64,000 nucleotides of DNA from an uncultured Flavobacteriaceae bacterium. GTDB lineage: Bacteria; Bacteroidota; Bacteroidia; Flavobacteriales; Flavobacteriaceae. Positions 1 through 11,496 of this stretch are shown here, one piece after another. The first letter of the stretch is position 1, and each line of letters opens with the position of its first letter. The notes under the pieces were generated by a model, which saw nothing but the letters and a program-made list of their open reading frames with translations, made no database searches and was not told the DNA's origin. The DNA is taken from the NCBI GenBank assembly GCA_943842625.1, contig CALTCK010000004.1:41441-105440 (forward strand). The letters run 5' to 3'. The position numbers were made by a program, and so were the translations under genes.

Positions 1-360
1 TGGGCGAACATTGTAAATACTACATTCATTGTCAGGCATCAAAAAAACACAGGGAATAAGTTTAAATGAAAATTCATGATCCTCTCCCACCTCTAAATAT
101 TGTTCAATAAACTTTTGTTCTTTCATTTTCAAATGTTTAGAAATCCTTGCAATATCTTGATCATTTAACCAAGGTGCTGTTGTTTTACAACAGTTAGCAC
201 ATTGCAAACAATTAGTCTTTTTAAACTCTTTATCATGCAACTCTACCATCAATTTATCTAAATGTTTCGGCGGTTTTTTCCGAAGCTTTTTAAATAATTT
301 TTTATTTTCGTTCTCCTTATCTTTGGCCTTCTTTGGTAGCTGTTTCAATATGTTATCCAT
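1..360 (-). CDS. YkgJ-like cysteine-cluster (Fe/Zn-chelating) protein, 3' end beyond window
   Basis: Reverse-strand ORF MDNILKQLPKKAKDKENENKKLFKKL..KKTNCLQCANCCKTTAPWLNDQDIARISKHL..; CxxCxxCC cluster; truncated by window edge and absent from the ORF track. Confidence 0.75.
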   Translation of the reverse strand, partial: MDNILKQLPKKAKDKENENKKLFKKLRKKPPKHLDKLMVELHDKEFKKTNCLQCANCCKTTAPWLNDQDIARISKHLKMKEQKFIEQYLEVGEDHEFSFKLIPCVFLMPDNECSIYNVRP

Positions 361-391
361 AGACTCCAAAAGTACTAAAAGCTACAGACTT

Positions 392-1099
392 ATGAATGAT
401 TTAATTGGGCAAGCATTGTTAGATTATCAAAACAATCATTATACAGATGATTTGTATACTGAAACAAATATCAGTGAACTAGATGTTTTACCCCTTCCCT
501 ATCTCTTCAGAAATTTTGATGCCATGTCTCCACTAGAGCAATTAGCATTAAGAACTGCGGATGGGAAAATTCTCGACGTAGGGTGTGGAGCCGGAAGTCA
601 TTCGCTTTATCTTCAAGAATCAGGCAATGAAGTAACAGGAATTGACATCTCTGTTGGTGCCATAAAAGTTTGTAGATTAAGAGGTCTAACAAAAGTAAAA
701 GCAATCGATATACTTCAATTAAATGAAGAAAAATTTGATGCTATTTTATTGTTAATGAATGGCACCGGAATTTTCCAAAAGTTAGATTATGTATCCAACT
801 ACCTTCAACATTTAAAAAAACTATTAGCGAAAAATGGTCAAATCCTTATCGATTCAACCGACTTAAGATATATGTATGATCAGGGTGAGCAAGAAGGAAG
901 TATTTTAGTCCCAGCTGGAAATTATTATGGTGAGCTAGAATTTACGATTCATTATAAAGATTTTAGAAGCGAACCATTTGACTGGTTATATCTTGATCCT
1001 AGAACATTCAAAAAATTAGCTAATAAAAATGGATTAAACTTTGAAATTATAGGTGCTGGAAAAAATTATGATTATTTAGCCAAGTTAACCGTTATTTAG
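392..1099 (+). CDS. class I SAM-dependent methyltransferase
   Basis: ILDVGCGAGSHSLYLQESGNEVTGIDIS motif I; in-frame ATG at 392 fits better than 323, which would overlap the divergent YkgJ-like gene. Confidence 0.85.
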   Translation: MNDLIGQALLDYQNNHYTDDLYTETNISELDVLPLPYLFRNFDAMSPLEQLALRTADGKILDVGCGAGSHSLYLQESGNEVTGIDISVGAIKVCRLRGLTKVKAIDILQLNEEKFDAILLLMNGTGIFQKLDYVSNYLQHLKKLLAKNGQILIDSTDLRYMYDQGEQEGSILVPAGNYYGELEFTIHYKDFRSEPFDWLYLDPRTFKKLANKNGLNFEIIGAGKNYDYLAKLTVI

Positions 1100-1625
1100 T
1101 ATAGCCTGCCTTAGCTAGTGCCCCCATTCCTTTAGCAAACAACTCTTTTTTCCATTCTCGAGCAATTTTTTCAGTATCCTTCTCAAAATCTTCACTTATA
1201 GAATCTATTTTGTTAGCTAACTTACTCTCATTAAAATTATCTATGAATGCTTTTTCCTCTAAAGTGACCTCTTTATTTTTTATCAATTTAGTTGCTGCAG
1301 ACGAGCTGTAAAAATTAAGCAACACCTTAATTTCGTCATGAGAAAAATATTTTCTGTAGGCGAAAGCTTGTATTGCGATAAGTTCATTTAAACTTTCTTT
1401 TTTAGTTTCTCTAAAACTATTCCAAAATGATAGTGGCGTGTTTTCTGCTGCTATACGAACTCTTAATGATGTTAACGTTTTTTCGTACTCAAAATCGTAC
1501 TTTTCAATAGTACCGTTACAATTTAATAGTTTTACAATATCTGATTGATATTGATCTATTTGTGCTGAAGAATTTATACTGAAAATAAAAAAAAATGTAA
1601 ATAAGAAAATATTAAGTTTATTCAT
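1092..1625 (-). CDS. secreted DUF2059-like protein
   Basis: Signal peptide MNKLNIFLFTFFFIFSINSSAQ; helical DUF2059-like body (HDEIKVLLNFYSSSAATKLI). Confidence 0.55.
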   Translation of the reverse strand: MNKLNIFLFTFFFIFSINSSAQIDQYQSDIVKLLNCNGTIEKYDFEYEKTLTSLRVRIAAENTPLSFWNSFRETKKESLNELIAIQAFAYRKYFSHDEIKVLLNFYSSSAATKLIKNKEVTLEEKAFIDNFNESKLANKIDSISEDFEKDTEKIAREWKKELFAKGMGALAKAGYTK

Positions 1626-1661
1626 AGTCGATGAGATATATTAAATACTGTTTTATTTCTA

Positions 1662-2705
1662 TCAAATTTTTCCAAATATTTTATTGATTTTATATCGACG
1701 AAACCATGAAATTACTCTTTTTTCTGGAACACCGTTATTTTCAATGAATGTTTCCACTGCATTAACCATACGAATTGCTGATTTCCCATCAGTATATGGA
1801 TGGTAATCTTTTAAAATAACTGCACGTTTTTCTTTAAAAGAATCATCTATTAAATTTTCAGCGACTTTTTGAACTAAATTACTTGGAGTTAATAAATTTT
1901 CACAATGACTAATTTTATTGAAATTTTTAAATGTGATTACTGGCTTATCAAGAAGTAAAAATTCGTAAACCACTGACGATGTATCGCTAATCATGAGATC
2001 AGCTATCAATAAATATTTAATAATATTTTGTTCTTTGATATACAATACGTTCGCAAATTTATTAGCTATTTCCTGATATTGATCAATTAAATCTTTGGCC
2101 ATTAAATCGTGAAATTTAATAATGATAAGATAATTTTTATTAGCTGCAAGCGCTTCAATTTGAGATGACAAAAACCGAGCACTTGTTAATGATGGTGAAA
2201 ATGTAGGTGCATAAAGAATAATTTTTTTTGAATTAGAATTATGAAGTAAAATTTCTTTTTCATGGTCATATTTATGAACTTCATTACCGTAAATATCTAA
2301 TTTTGGCCACCCTGTTTCGATTACACTAAAATCGTTATGTTTTGCTGCTGCTTTTGAAAACCATTTTGTAAAATATGGCCCTTGGGTTAAGTATAAATCA
2401 AAATAACTTCTAATTCTGAAGTGCCCTTTTTTTTCGCCAGCTAATCCATGAAAAACTTGAGTTTTAACTCCTCTTAAATAGTATGGCACTTCATTTCCTG
2501 GGACAAAAATAGCATCACTTTGAAAAGTAATGATATCTTTAATATGCGTAGTTAAATTTTCATCTCGGTAAGGAAATTTTTCAACAATAGCAGCTCTTAC
2601 AAACCAAATATATTCATAATTTCTCGCCTTTAAAACCTGCATAATGGGATAGAGAATTCCAAAAGAATACGGGTTCATACAAAACAGGACAGTCTTCATG
2701 AGCAA
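1662..2705 (-). CDS. CDP-glycerol glycerophosphotransferase (TagB/TagF-like) family protein
   Basis: KKIILYAPTFSPS, IIKFHDLM, LLIADLMISDTSSVVYEFLLLDKPVITF motifs. Confidence 0.8.
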   Translation of the reverse strand: MLMKTVLFCMNPYSFGILYPIMQVLKARNYEYIWFVRAAIVEKFPYRDENLTTHIKDIITFQSDAIFVPGNEVPYYLRGVKTQVFHGLAGEKKGHFRIRSYFDLYLTQGPYFTKWFSKAAAKHNDFSVIETGWPKLDIYGNEVHKYDHEKEILLHNSNSKKIILYAPTFSPSLTSARFLSSQIEALAANKNYLIIIKFHDLMAKDLIDQYQEIANKFANVLYIKEQNIIKYLLIADLMISDTSSVVYEFLLLDKPVITFKNFNKISHCENLLTPSNLVQKVAENLIDDSFKEKRAVILKDYHPYTDGKSAIRMVNAVETFIENNGVPEKRVISWFRRYKINKIFGKI

Positions 2706-3386
2706 TTAAACTATTTCGTTGGCATTTAATAAATCTTCTTTAAAATCTACTTCAATACAATTATAGGCTGAAATATCTACAACCTTTATTTTTAGATTAT
2801 TTTTAGCTATGGCCATTTCAAGACCCTTTTCAAAGTAATCATGATCATTGCATTTTTCGAGTTGATCGATAAAAATATCCAAATCATTAGAAGAAATAAA
2901 GTTAATTCCAACAGCCTCGCCCAAGCCATTTTTAACATTTTTAGAAAGATCTAATACGTACCCATCTTTAAGTGTGTACTTTACTTCCTCCTCGGAAACA
3001 CTCTGAGTATTTACCGATACAAACGATTGATTATTATTTATTTCGTCCAATAAAAGTGATAATAATTGTGGGTCAAAAACAACATCTCCATTAAACCATA
3101 AAATAGAATTTCCGCGATGTTTTTTTAAAGCACGTAATAAACTTTTGGAGGTGTTTGTCGTATCAAAAAATGGGTTGTAGACATAATTAACCTCAGGAAA
3201 TTGTTCCATAATTAAGTTTTTTTTAAAACCTACAACTGTAGTGATATCGTTTACATCAAAATAAGTGGTGATATTGTCAATCTGTCGTTGCATAATACTT
3301 TTCCCGTTTTTTAGAGGTGTTAAAGGCTTTGGAAATGGATTTCCTAAACGAGAACCAATACCTGCAGCTAATATTATGATCTTCAT
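2706..3386 (-). CDS. nucleotidyltransferase (NTP_transferase/LicC-like)
   Basis: N-terminal MKIIILAAGIGSRLGNPFPKPLTPL; adjacent to the upstream gene with no gap. Confidence 0.85.
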   Translation of the reverse strand: MKIIILAAGIGSRLGNPFPKPLTPLKNGKSIMQRQIDNITTYFDVNDITTVVGFKKNLIMEQFPEVNYVYNPFFDTTNTSKSLLRALKKHRGNSILWFNGDVVFDPQLLSLLLDEINNNQSFVSVNTQSVSEEEVKYTLKDGYVLDLSKNVKNGLGEAVGINFISSNDLDIFIDQLEKCNDHDYFEKGLEMAIAKNNLKIKVVDISAYNCIEVDFKEDLLNANEIV

Positions 3387-3542
3387 ACGTTACTATTTTT
3401 ATTTTAAATTGTTCGCCAATCTACCTAGAATTCAATATGCTTTATTTTGGCAAAAAAACTGATTGTAAATATATTGTTTTACTAAATATACTGCAACAAT
3501 TATACTTTAATTAGATACTAAAAGTAGTTCATTAAAAGTTTT

Positions 3543-5225
3543 TTACTGTTTTTTACCTAAGTCATAAACCATTTCTCCATTGATAAAATTTGCTACTACT
3601 TTTATGGTAGGTATTTCTTTTTCAGAAACAGTCATGATATTTTGATCTAAAACTACAAAATCTGCAAACTTACCTTTTTCTATAGAACCCTTTTCATTTT
3701 CCTCGAAATTAGAGTAGGCAGCCCATATAGTCATTCCTTTGAGTGTTTCTTCTCTTGACAATCCTTCCTCTTTTCGAAAACCGTTTTCAGGATAATTTTC
3801 TATATCTTTTCTTGCTACAGCAGCATAAAAAGTATGCATTGGATTTACTTTCTCAATTGGAAAATCGGTCCCTAAAGCGACTAAACCCGATTTTTTTAAT
3901 AAAGTTTTGTAAGAATAGGCACCCATAAGTCGATGACTTCCAACCCTATCCTCTACCCAATACATATCGCTAGTAGCATGACTTGGTTGTATAGATGGTA
4001 TAATTTTTTTTGAAAAATAAGAGAAGTCTGAAGGGCTCACTATTTGTGCATGCTCTACTCTCCACCTTGGATCTTTTTGGTTTTTTACAGATTTGCTATA
4101 TACTCTTAGAACAGTAATGTTCGCAGAATCACCGATGGCATGAGTATTCATTTGATAACCCGCTTTGACAATCATTTTCGCCAATGAATCTAGTTCTTTT
4201 TCAGTGGTAATCATAGTGCCATGTTGTCCTTCTTGATCGCTATAATGCTTCCGCATAGCAGCTCCTCTGGAACCTAACGCACCATCGGCCCAGATCTTAA
4301 CTGAACGAACATTCATTCGATCAGTTTTAATAATTCCTTTATTCAAAAAATAAGTTAAATCTTCTTTATCTTTCGTGATCATTGCATAAATGCGTAATGC
4401 CATATCACCAGATCGTTGTAGTGAATCCATTAATGTAATAGTAGCTCGATCAGTACCCGCTTCGTCAATAGTAGTTAATCCAAAAGATAAACATTTTTTT
4501 TCTGCGTCCTTAAGAGCTTTGATATAGAAATCTTTATCTTTTTTAGGATAAGTATCCCAAACTAACTGCATTGGTGTATCAATTAGAAGACCGCTCGGCT
4601 CTCCCTCAACAAGTATTACTTTACCACCAGGGATATTAGTTTCAGAATTAATTTTGGCCAAATTAAGTGCTTTACTATTAACAATCATAGCATGTCCGTC
4701 GATTCTTTCCAAAGAAACGGGTAGGTCAGGAAACAATGAGTCTAATTCTTTTTTAGTTGGATATTCTTTAATTGTCCAATCGTTTTGATCCCAGCCTCTT
4801 CCAATAAGGTATGCTGTTTTATTTTTTTTTTGAAAATCTAGAACCCTTTTTAATACTTCTTCATAACTTTTTGTACCAGTTAAATCAACTTGTTGCAATG
4901 AAATTCCTAGATACATTAAATGCGCGTGAGCGTCTATGATTCCAGGAATTATAGTTTGATTTTTAGCATCATAAACATCCGAAAAATCATATTTATCAAC
5001 TAACTCTTGAAGCTTTCCTACTTCTTCAATTTTTCCAGCTTTAACTACAAAAGCTTCTGCCTTTTCAAAATTTTCATTGACCGTGTAAATAGTGGCATTT
5101 TTTACTAACAAATCTGTCTGAAGCTTGTTAGAAGAACAAGAAACAATAAGAATAAGGACGAATAAATAAAGTATATTTTTCATTTTTTCAGTTTCAACTA
5201 ATTGTAAAAATAATCGATTCAACAT
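3543..5225 (-). CDS. amidohydrolase, YtcJ-like, lipoprotein signal
   Basis: IIPGIIDAHAHLMYLG, GRGWDQNDW, ADGALGSRGAAM, NTHAIGDSAN; lipobox-like VSCSS. Confidence 0.88.
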   Translation of the reverse strand: MLNRLFLQLVETEKMKNILYLFVLILIVSCSSNKLQTDLLVKNATIYTVNENFEKAEAFVVKAGKIEEVGKLQELVDKYDFSDVYDAKNQTIIPGIIDAHAHLMYLGISLQQVDLTGTKSYEEVLKRVLDFQKKNKTAYLIGRGWDQNDWTIKEYPTKKELDSLFPDLPVSLERIDGHAMIVNSKALNLAKINSETNIPGGKVILVEGEPSGLLIDTPMQLVWDTYPKKDKDFYIKALKDAEKKCLSFGLTTIDEAGTDRATITLMDSLQRSGDMALRIYAMITKDKEDLTYFLNKGIIKTDRMNVRSVKIWADGALGSRGAAMRKHYSDQEGQHGTMITTEKELDSLAKMIVKAGYQMNTHAIGDSANITVLRVYSKSVKNQKDPRWRVEHAQIVSPSDFSYFSKKIIPSIQPSHATSDMYWVEDRVGSHRLMGAYSYKTLLKKSGLVALGTDFPIEKVNPMHTFYAAVARKDIENYPENGFRKEEGLSREETLKGMTIWAAYSNFEENEKGSIEKGKFADFVVLDQNIMTVSEKEIPTIKVVANFINGEMVYDLGKKQ

Positions 5226-5231
5226 AACTAT

Positions 5232-6996
5232 TTACCAGTCAAATTTATAAGAAGCACCCAACATACCTTGAGCTCCTTGCACCTTATAATTAGCCCATTC
5301 CTGATAATTATTACCCAACAAGTTATTACCTCTGGCATATATGGATAGTTGGTTACTAAATTGATAAACTAGCTGCACATTAGCGTCAAAATAGCTATCT
5401 AAAATTAGAAGTTCATTGCCTGAAGGAATCGTCAAAGAATTATTAATTAAATCTGTTCGCTCTCCAACAAAAAACAGAGATAATCCTCCATAAAATTTTT
5501 CAGTGATATTGAAATCAGCGGTTAACGTAGTTTCAAATTTTGGAAGATTCCATGCTTTAATTTCACTTCTAAATTCATAATTATATAATGTTGCGTTTAT
5601 TTCGACATTAAAATTTTTAGAGACGTCAAAATTTAATTCTCCAAAAAAGGATAGTGTCTTAAGTTCTTCATAGGTTACCTTAAAAGAATTACCATATTCA
5701 TAACCCTTCTAATTCTAGGGATTGACCTTTGTATGGATTCAAAACAAATAAGGATCTGTCATCTTCGTTTAAATAAGACACTCTCACATCAAAGCTGATA
5801 TTATTGATTAATTCTCCTTTTAAACCACCAAATCCATCATATAATTCTCTGGTAGGTGTAATCCTTAAAGTTGGAGATAAATAAGGGTTTTGCTCTTTAA
5901 AATTATCGTAAGAATTTTGTTTCAAACCTCCTTCCAATCCTGCATAAGCAACTAGTTGCTCATTCAGTAACCCGTACGATGCATTTATTTTTGGATAGAC
6001 ATAAAAAGCTGTTTTACTTTTTTCCAAATCTGATGATAAGTATCCTGCAAATCCTACTGATAAAATTAATTGTTCATAGTTAAAATCATAGCTAGGTAAT
6101 ATACCTACATTAAAAAAACCAAAATCAATCCCATTAGTATTATTATAATTTCTACTAAAATTTCCATTTAAAAAATCAATATCCATTTTAATTTTAAAAG
6201 GAATATCTATCGTTTTTAAACTAAATTCTGGATGGGCTTTAAAGTTGAACTCAGAAGAAGAATAACGATCAGTTGTAACCCCCAAGCTAACTACTACCTT
6301 TTCAAAATAAGAATCATCTTTAGCTACAGTACCTTCCACTTCACCATTGTAGTAGATTTGTTTTGAATCTATTGAGTTTAAAAGTTCTGGACTAGCAAAA
6401 TCAAATAAATTATTTAAGCCATACCAATTATAAATTTGGTGTTTTAATTTTGCTTTTAGCGCATAACTCATTTCTTTTTGATTGCTGGTATAATTTAGTT
6501 CGAATTGACTATTGTAAAATTGATCATCTAAATAAATATTTTTGATTCCGCCTTGTGAAGAGTTATGTTTAAAAAATAGACCGATATTATCGGTAGCACT
6601 TATTTCAAAGTTATTGGAAAACTGCGCAATCATATTAGTATAATTTCCAATTCCTATAAATGCAAAATTATCATAAAGTTGAAGAGGTGCTGTTTTTTCA
6701 AGACGAATCACTTTACCTTTAGCTGGATTAAAAGTAGAGGCTACGGGAATCGAAAAGGTAGAATACGTAACTTTTCTTTTTTTGAAATTTGAAGTATCAA
6801 TTTTTAATGGGTTTTCTCTTATTTTAAAGGCATCTGAAATTGACGGCGAATAAGGTTTTACTATATTCACTATCGCTGTTTCTAAAGTATCCTTCTTTTG
6901 AGCCTTTAAGGTCTCTAAAGAAGACGAAAAAAATAAAACAACAAGAAAAGTAATAGCTAAGCTGTTGTTTGGTATAAAATAGATTTGTGTTTTCAA
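5232..6996 (-). pseudogene. outer-membrane beta-barrel (TonB-dependent-receptor-like), frame disrupted by one indel near 5700
   Basis: Two ORFs (5698-6996 and the frame ending at 5232) join as ..QSLELEG|YEYGNSFKVTYEELKTLSFFGELNFDVSKNFNVE..LLGASYKFDW; C-terminal aromatic residue typical of OM barrels. Confidence 0.7.
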
Positions 6997-7025
6997 TTTT
7001 AATTTAATTTTTAGTCAGACCTACG

Positions 7026-10000
7026 TTAATTTTTATTATCTATTTTTATTGACTCATTGGTTTTAGATTCTTCCATTTTTATAGATGCTAAATCCGATCT
7101 CGCTTCTTCTATAATCTCTGGATACTCCGTAAAGTTATTAATGATACTTTCTAGTATATACGTAGCTTGAAAAGCATCGTTAAGTTGATAAAAGTTTTTT
7201 GCCATTAGTAGTAATCCTTTTGCTCCAAAATACTTGAATCCCGGATACTCCTTCGCTAATTTTTGTATACTACTATTTGAAGATTTATATTGTTGAGCTT
7301 GGTGCTTGAAATACGCATCGTAATACCATGCTTCTGCAGCTAATTTACCACTAGCTGATGTTAAAACCTCTAAATAGGCCTCTCTTGCTTTATTTTGATC
7401 TCCAGTTTTCATTGCAGATCGAGCAATTATAATATGGGCGTCACTTTTAATAGTACTTTCAATTTTTTCATTTAAAAGTACTTTTTCTGCAAAAATAACT
7501 GCTTTATTGTAGGTTTTAAGTTCAAAATAGGCCTTCATCATATTGGATTGAGCAAAGATTATATTTTGTAGAAAATCAGCTTCTTTCTCAAGACGAATTA
7601 AATAAGGTAAAGAAGATTGATAATCTTTTTTCTCTAAATACAATTGAGAAATTTTGGCCAGTGCTTGTTCTGTAAATTCATTTCGGTCACTATCAAGCAC
7701 AAATTGATATTGTAGGATTGCATTTTCATTATTTTGCTCCAAAAAATATAATTGGGCTAAATAAAAGTGCGTCTTTAGAGCATGTTTACCTTTTGGAAAT
7801 TTAAATAGATATTTTTCAAAGCGAGAAATTGCTTGATCTGTTTTATTTTCTAAATAAGTTATTTCGGCTGCTTTAAAAGTGGCATCATCAATTTCTGAAT
7901 TTTCAATATTTACAAAATCAAGTCTGTCAACCCAAGTTGCATAATCGTCCACTCTTCCCAGTTCAATATAAATAATTTTAGCAGAGGAAACAGCTTGTAA
8001 TGCTTCTTGTGAAGAAGGAAAATCATTTGCTACTCTTTTGAATATGGAAATTGCTTCCTTACTTTTTCCTGTATTTTCTAGTATTAAAGCTTTTTTTAGT
8101 AATGATTTCGAAACATAACTACTATTGGGTAAGTCTTTAATTATAGTGTTATAGGAGACCATTGCATCTTGGTAATTTTCTTGAGACACGTGCGTATTTC
8201 CGAGTTCATACAATGCATCATCTTTATAAATCGATTTGGAAAATTTATTTATAACTACTTTAAGACCCTCAATTTTTTTTAAAATTCTATCCACAAAACC
8301 ATAGCTAATTGCTTTTTGAAAATATATATAATCTTGATCCAATGCTCCGTCTTCTATTGCTTTATTGTAATTTTCTAGTGCTGACCAATAATCGCTTAAC
8401 ATAAAATAACTGTCCCCTATTCGAACAAAGGCATCTCTTTTTTGATTTGGGTTTAGCGGAACGGATGAAACAAAACGATTGAACTGATTGATGGCCTCTT
8501 GGTACTTCTTGAGTTTGAAATTCGTATAACCTACATTGTAATATATAGTGTTAATTTCTGATGTTTTGGATGAATTTGGTAATTGTAGAAATTGTTTATA
8601 ACTTATTAGAGATGCATTAAAGTTCAATAATTGATAGTCACATTCTGCCTTCCAATAAATTGCTCTCGCTTTGAAAATGGCATCACTTGGTTCTTTTAAT
8701 GATTTTTCGAATACTTGAATAGCCGCTGAATATCTTCCTTCATTAAATAGTTCTAAACCTCTATAAAAACAAACTTTTTGATAGGCTGACTTGTTTTGGA
8801 AAGATATATTGTTTTCTAGAAAATCAATAGCTAATTGGTAATTTTTAGAGGAAATATAGGAATCTATCAATAATTCTTTTACTTCAATATTATTCTTATT
8901 ATTGGGATAGTTTTCAATAAATGAGAGTAATACTTCAAAAATGTTTTGATAACTATTTCCAATTTGATAACTCAATTTAGCATAATTAAGAAAAGCATTT
9001 TCTTTAATTTCATCATTGAAATTCATTTCAGAGGCACTTTTAAAAGCGTTAAGTGCTTGTTGTTTTTGTTTGATTTTTAGATACGAATTTGCTAAATGGT
9101 AAAATGCATTCTGAGCAGTCGCATCTATTACCATCAATGATCTTACTAAATTCACTAATAGCACTTTGATAATCTTGTTGTTTAAAAAACACGTAGCCTA
9201 ATTGATAATAATCTGTATTGTTCCATTTACCCTTTTTACCTTGATAATTTTTTAAATAGCCTAACGCTTTCTTGTAGTTTTCTAAATTAAAATAACTTTC
9301 TCCTATTATTTTTGATAATTCACTTTTTTCTCTTGGATTTGAACTTTCATATTGCTGTAATGCTACATCAATAGCTTTTTGAAAATTACCTAGCTTAAAG
9401 TTAATATCTGCCTGATAGTAGGAAATCTCCTTTAAATACCGTTGCTCATTTTTAACTTCTTCAAACATAGAAGAAGCCTTCGTATAATCATCTTCTTCAT
9501 AAGCTATATAGCCTAAATAATATCTGGCTTCTAAGTCGTTACTAGAATCTAATAATTTATTAAAATATATTTTTGCTTCATCGTATTGTTTATTTTGAAA
9601 AAATGAATAGCCTTTGTTAAAATTAAAAGAATTTTTTTCTGCAGTACTCAAACTTTGTTCGTCAATCATCACATACCAATTAAGCGCATCAGTATAATTT
9701 TCATTTAAAAAATAGTAATTGGCTAAATTTAAATAGGCACTTTTTTGATTGACACTGGTTGGATATTCCTTTAAAAATAGTTTTATTAGTTGATCTGCAT
9801 TTTTTTGATTTAATTGAACTGCACTAATCGCGCTATAGTAAGCACTTTTGCTCTTTATATTTTCATCAACAGAAGTATTTATAATATCAGTAAACAATGA
9901 CTGCGCTGCCAGATATTGATGATTATTATATAAATGGAAAGCCGTATTATAATCAACTAATTTACTAGTATAATTTGCTGTTTGTTGTGCATAAAAGTTA

Positions 10001-10047
10001 GTGGTCACAATAATTAAGGAAAGAAAACAAAAAAGTTTTTTTAACAT
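7026..10047 (-). pseudogene. secreted tetratricopeptide-repeat protein, frame disrupted by one indel near 9130
   Basis: TPR repeats in both ORFs; ..DYQSAISEFSKIIDGN|DATAQNAFYHLANSYLKIKQKQQAL..; signal peptide MLKKLFCFLSLIIVTTNFYAQ. Confidence 0.7.
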
Positions 10048-10322
10048 AAAATAATTAATTTTCAAAACATAAAGATATTGTATAAACATCAAATTATGTT
10101 GTGATTTATAAAAGAAGAAAAGATGAGTTATTAACTATTAATTAAAGTAAAACGATTCTTTAATTTTTTTAAAATCTTTTCATAAAACATTGCGATCTAT
10201 AATGATTATAACGGCACAAAATAGTATTAAGTATTTTACAAACGTCTAAAAAATTAAACCCCTATAAGCTTATAAAAATTTTACTTATTTTTAATGCAGA
10301 AACGTTTTATTAAATCATAATT

Positions 10323-10811
10323 ATGAAATATGTATTCCTTTTTTGTCTATTCATCTTCACTACCAATACTTTTAGTCAAAATAAAAAATTAAAAAATATT
10401 TATAGTGATAATAATAGAATTGGTATTGGAACAAAATATCCTGACGAATTGTTAACGGTTAAGGGCAACATCCACACACAAGAAGTTATTGTTGATTTAA
10501 ACGGTGCCCTTGCTCCAGATTATGTTTTTGAAACCTATTACACTCCTTTTTCTAAATTAAATCCAACTTATAATTTTTTAAGCTTGGAGGAGATCGAAAC
10601 TTTTATTAAAAAAAATCACCATCTACCAAAGATTCCATCGGCAGAAGAAATTGAGCAAAATGGGTTATCATTGAAAGAAATGAACTTACTTTTGTTGGAG
10701 AAAATTGAAGAACTAACTCTTTTTACAATCCAACAACAAAAGGAAATAGATTTATTAAAACTTGGACAACAAAAAAATAATAACGACAATAACCTTCTAA
10801 TTAAAAAATAA
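10323..10811 (+). CDS. secreted protein with Bacteroidetes tail-fibre/endosialidase-chaperone-like C-terminal segment
   Basis: Signal peptide; RIGIGTKYPDELLTVKGNIHTQEV and FLSLEEIETFIKKNHHLPKIPSAEEIEQNGLSLKEMNLLLLEKIEELTL. Confidence 0.6.
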   Translation: MKYVFLFCLFIFTTNTFSQNKKLKNIYSDNNRIGIGTKYPDELLTVKGNIHTQEVIVDLNGALAPDYVFETYYTPFSKLNPTYNFLSLEEIETFIKKNHHLPKIPSAEEIEQNGLSLKEMNLLLLEKIEELTLFTIQQQKEIDLLKLGQQKNNNDNNLLIKK

Positions 10812-10812
10812 A

Positions 10813-11496
10813 ATGTCTCAATCTGTTTTATCATTAAATAAAGCCTCTATTTTTCAACGGGAAAATCTAATACTCTCCGACATAAATATCGCCATTGATA
10901 AAGGAGAATTTGTATACCTGATCGGAAAAACAGGAACCGGCAAGAGTAGTTTTATGAAAACTCTTTACGGAGATTTACCCTTATTAAAAGGAACTGGAGC
11001 TATCGTAGGATATGACTTACCCTCTCTTAAGGAAAAAGATATTCCATTTTTAAGAAGAAAATTAGGTGTTGTTTTTCAAGATTTCAAATTATTAAATGAT
11101 AGAAGTATTCATCATAATTTAATATTTGTTTTAAATGCCACTGGTTGGAAAGATAAAAAGAAAATGGAAATCAGAATTACAGAGGTTCTCGAAAAAGTAG
11201 GAATGTCAGAAAAGGCGACAAAATTTCCTTTTCAATTATCAGGAGGAGAACAACAACGTGTTGCAATAGCGAGAGCATTACTAAATAGCCCAGAATTAAT
11301 TTTAGCTGATGAACCTACAGGAAATCTGGACCCACAAACTAGTGTAGAGGTGATGGAAGTACTCCGAGAAATAAACAAGCAAGGAAATACGATACTCATG
11401 GCAACACACGACTATGCCTTATTACTAAAGTATCCTTCAAAAACACTCAAATGTGATAATAAACAAATCTTTGAAGTAGTTCAAAAAACAGTTTAG
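10813..11496 (+). CDS. ftsE: FtsE-like ABC transporter ATP-binding protein
   Basis: Walker A GKTGTGKSS, LSGGEQQRVAIARALL signature, LADEPTGNLDP. Confidence 0.8.
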   Translation: MSQSVLSLNKASIFQRENLILSDINIAIDKGEFVYLIGKTGTGKSSFMKTLYGDLPLLKGTGAIVGYDLPSLKEKDIPFLRRKLGVVFQDFKLLNDRSIHHNLIFVLNATGWKDKKKMEIRITEVLEKVGMSEKATKFPFQLSGGEQQRVAIARALLNSPELILADEPTGNLDPQTSVEVMEVLREINKQGNTILMATHDYALLLKYPSKTLKCDNKQIFEVVQKTV

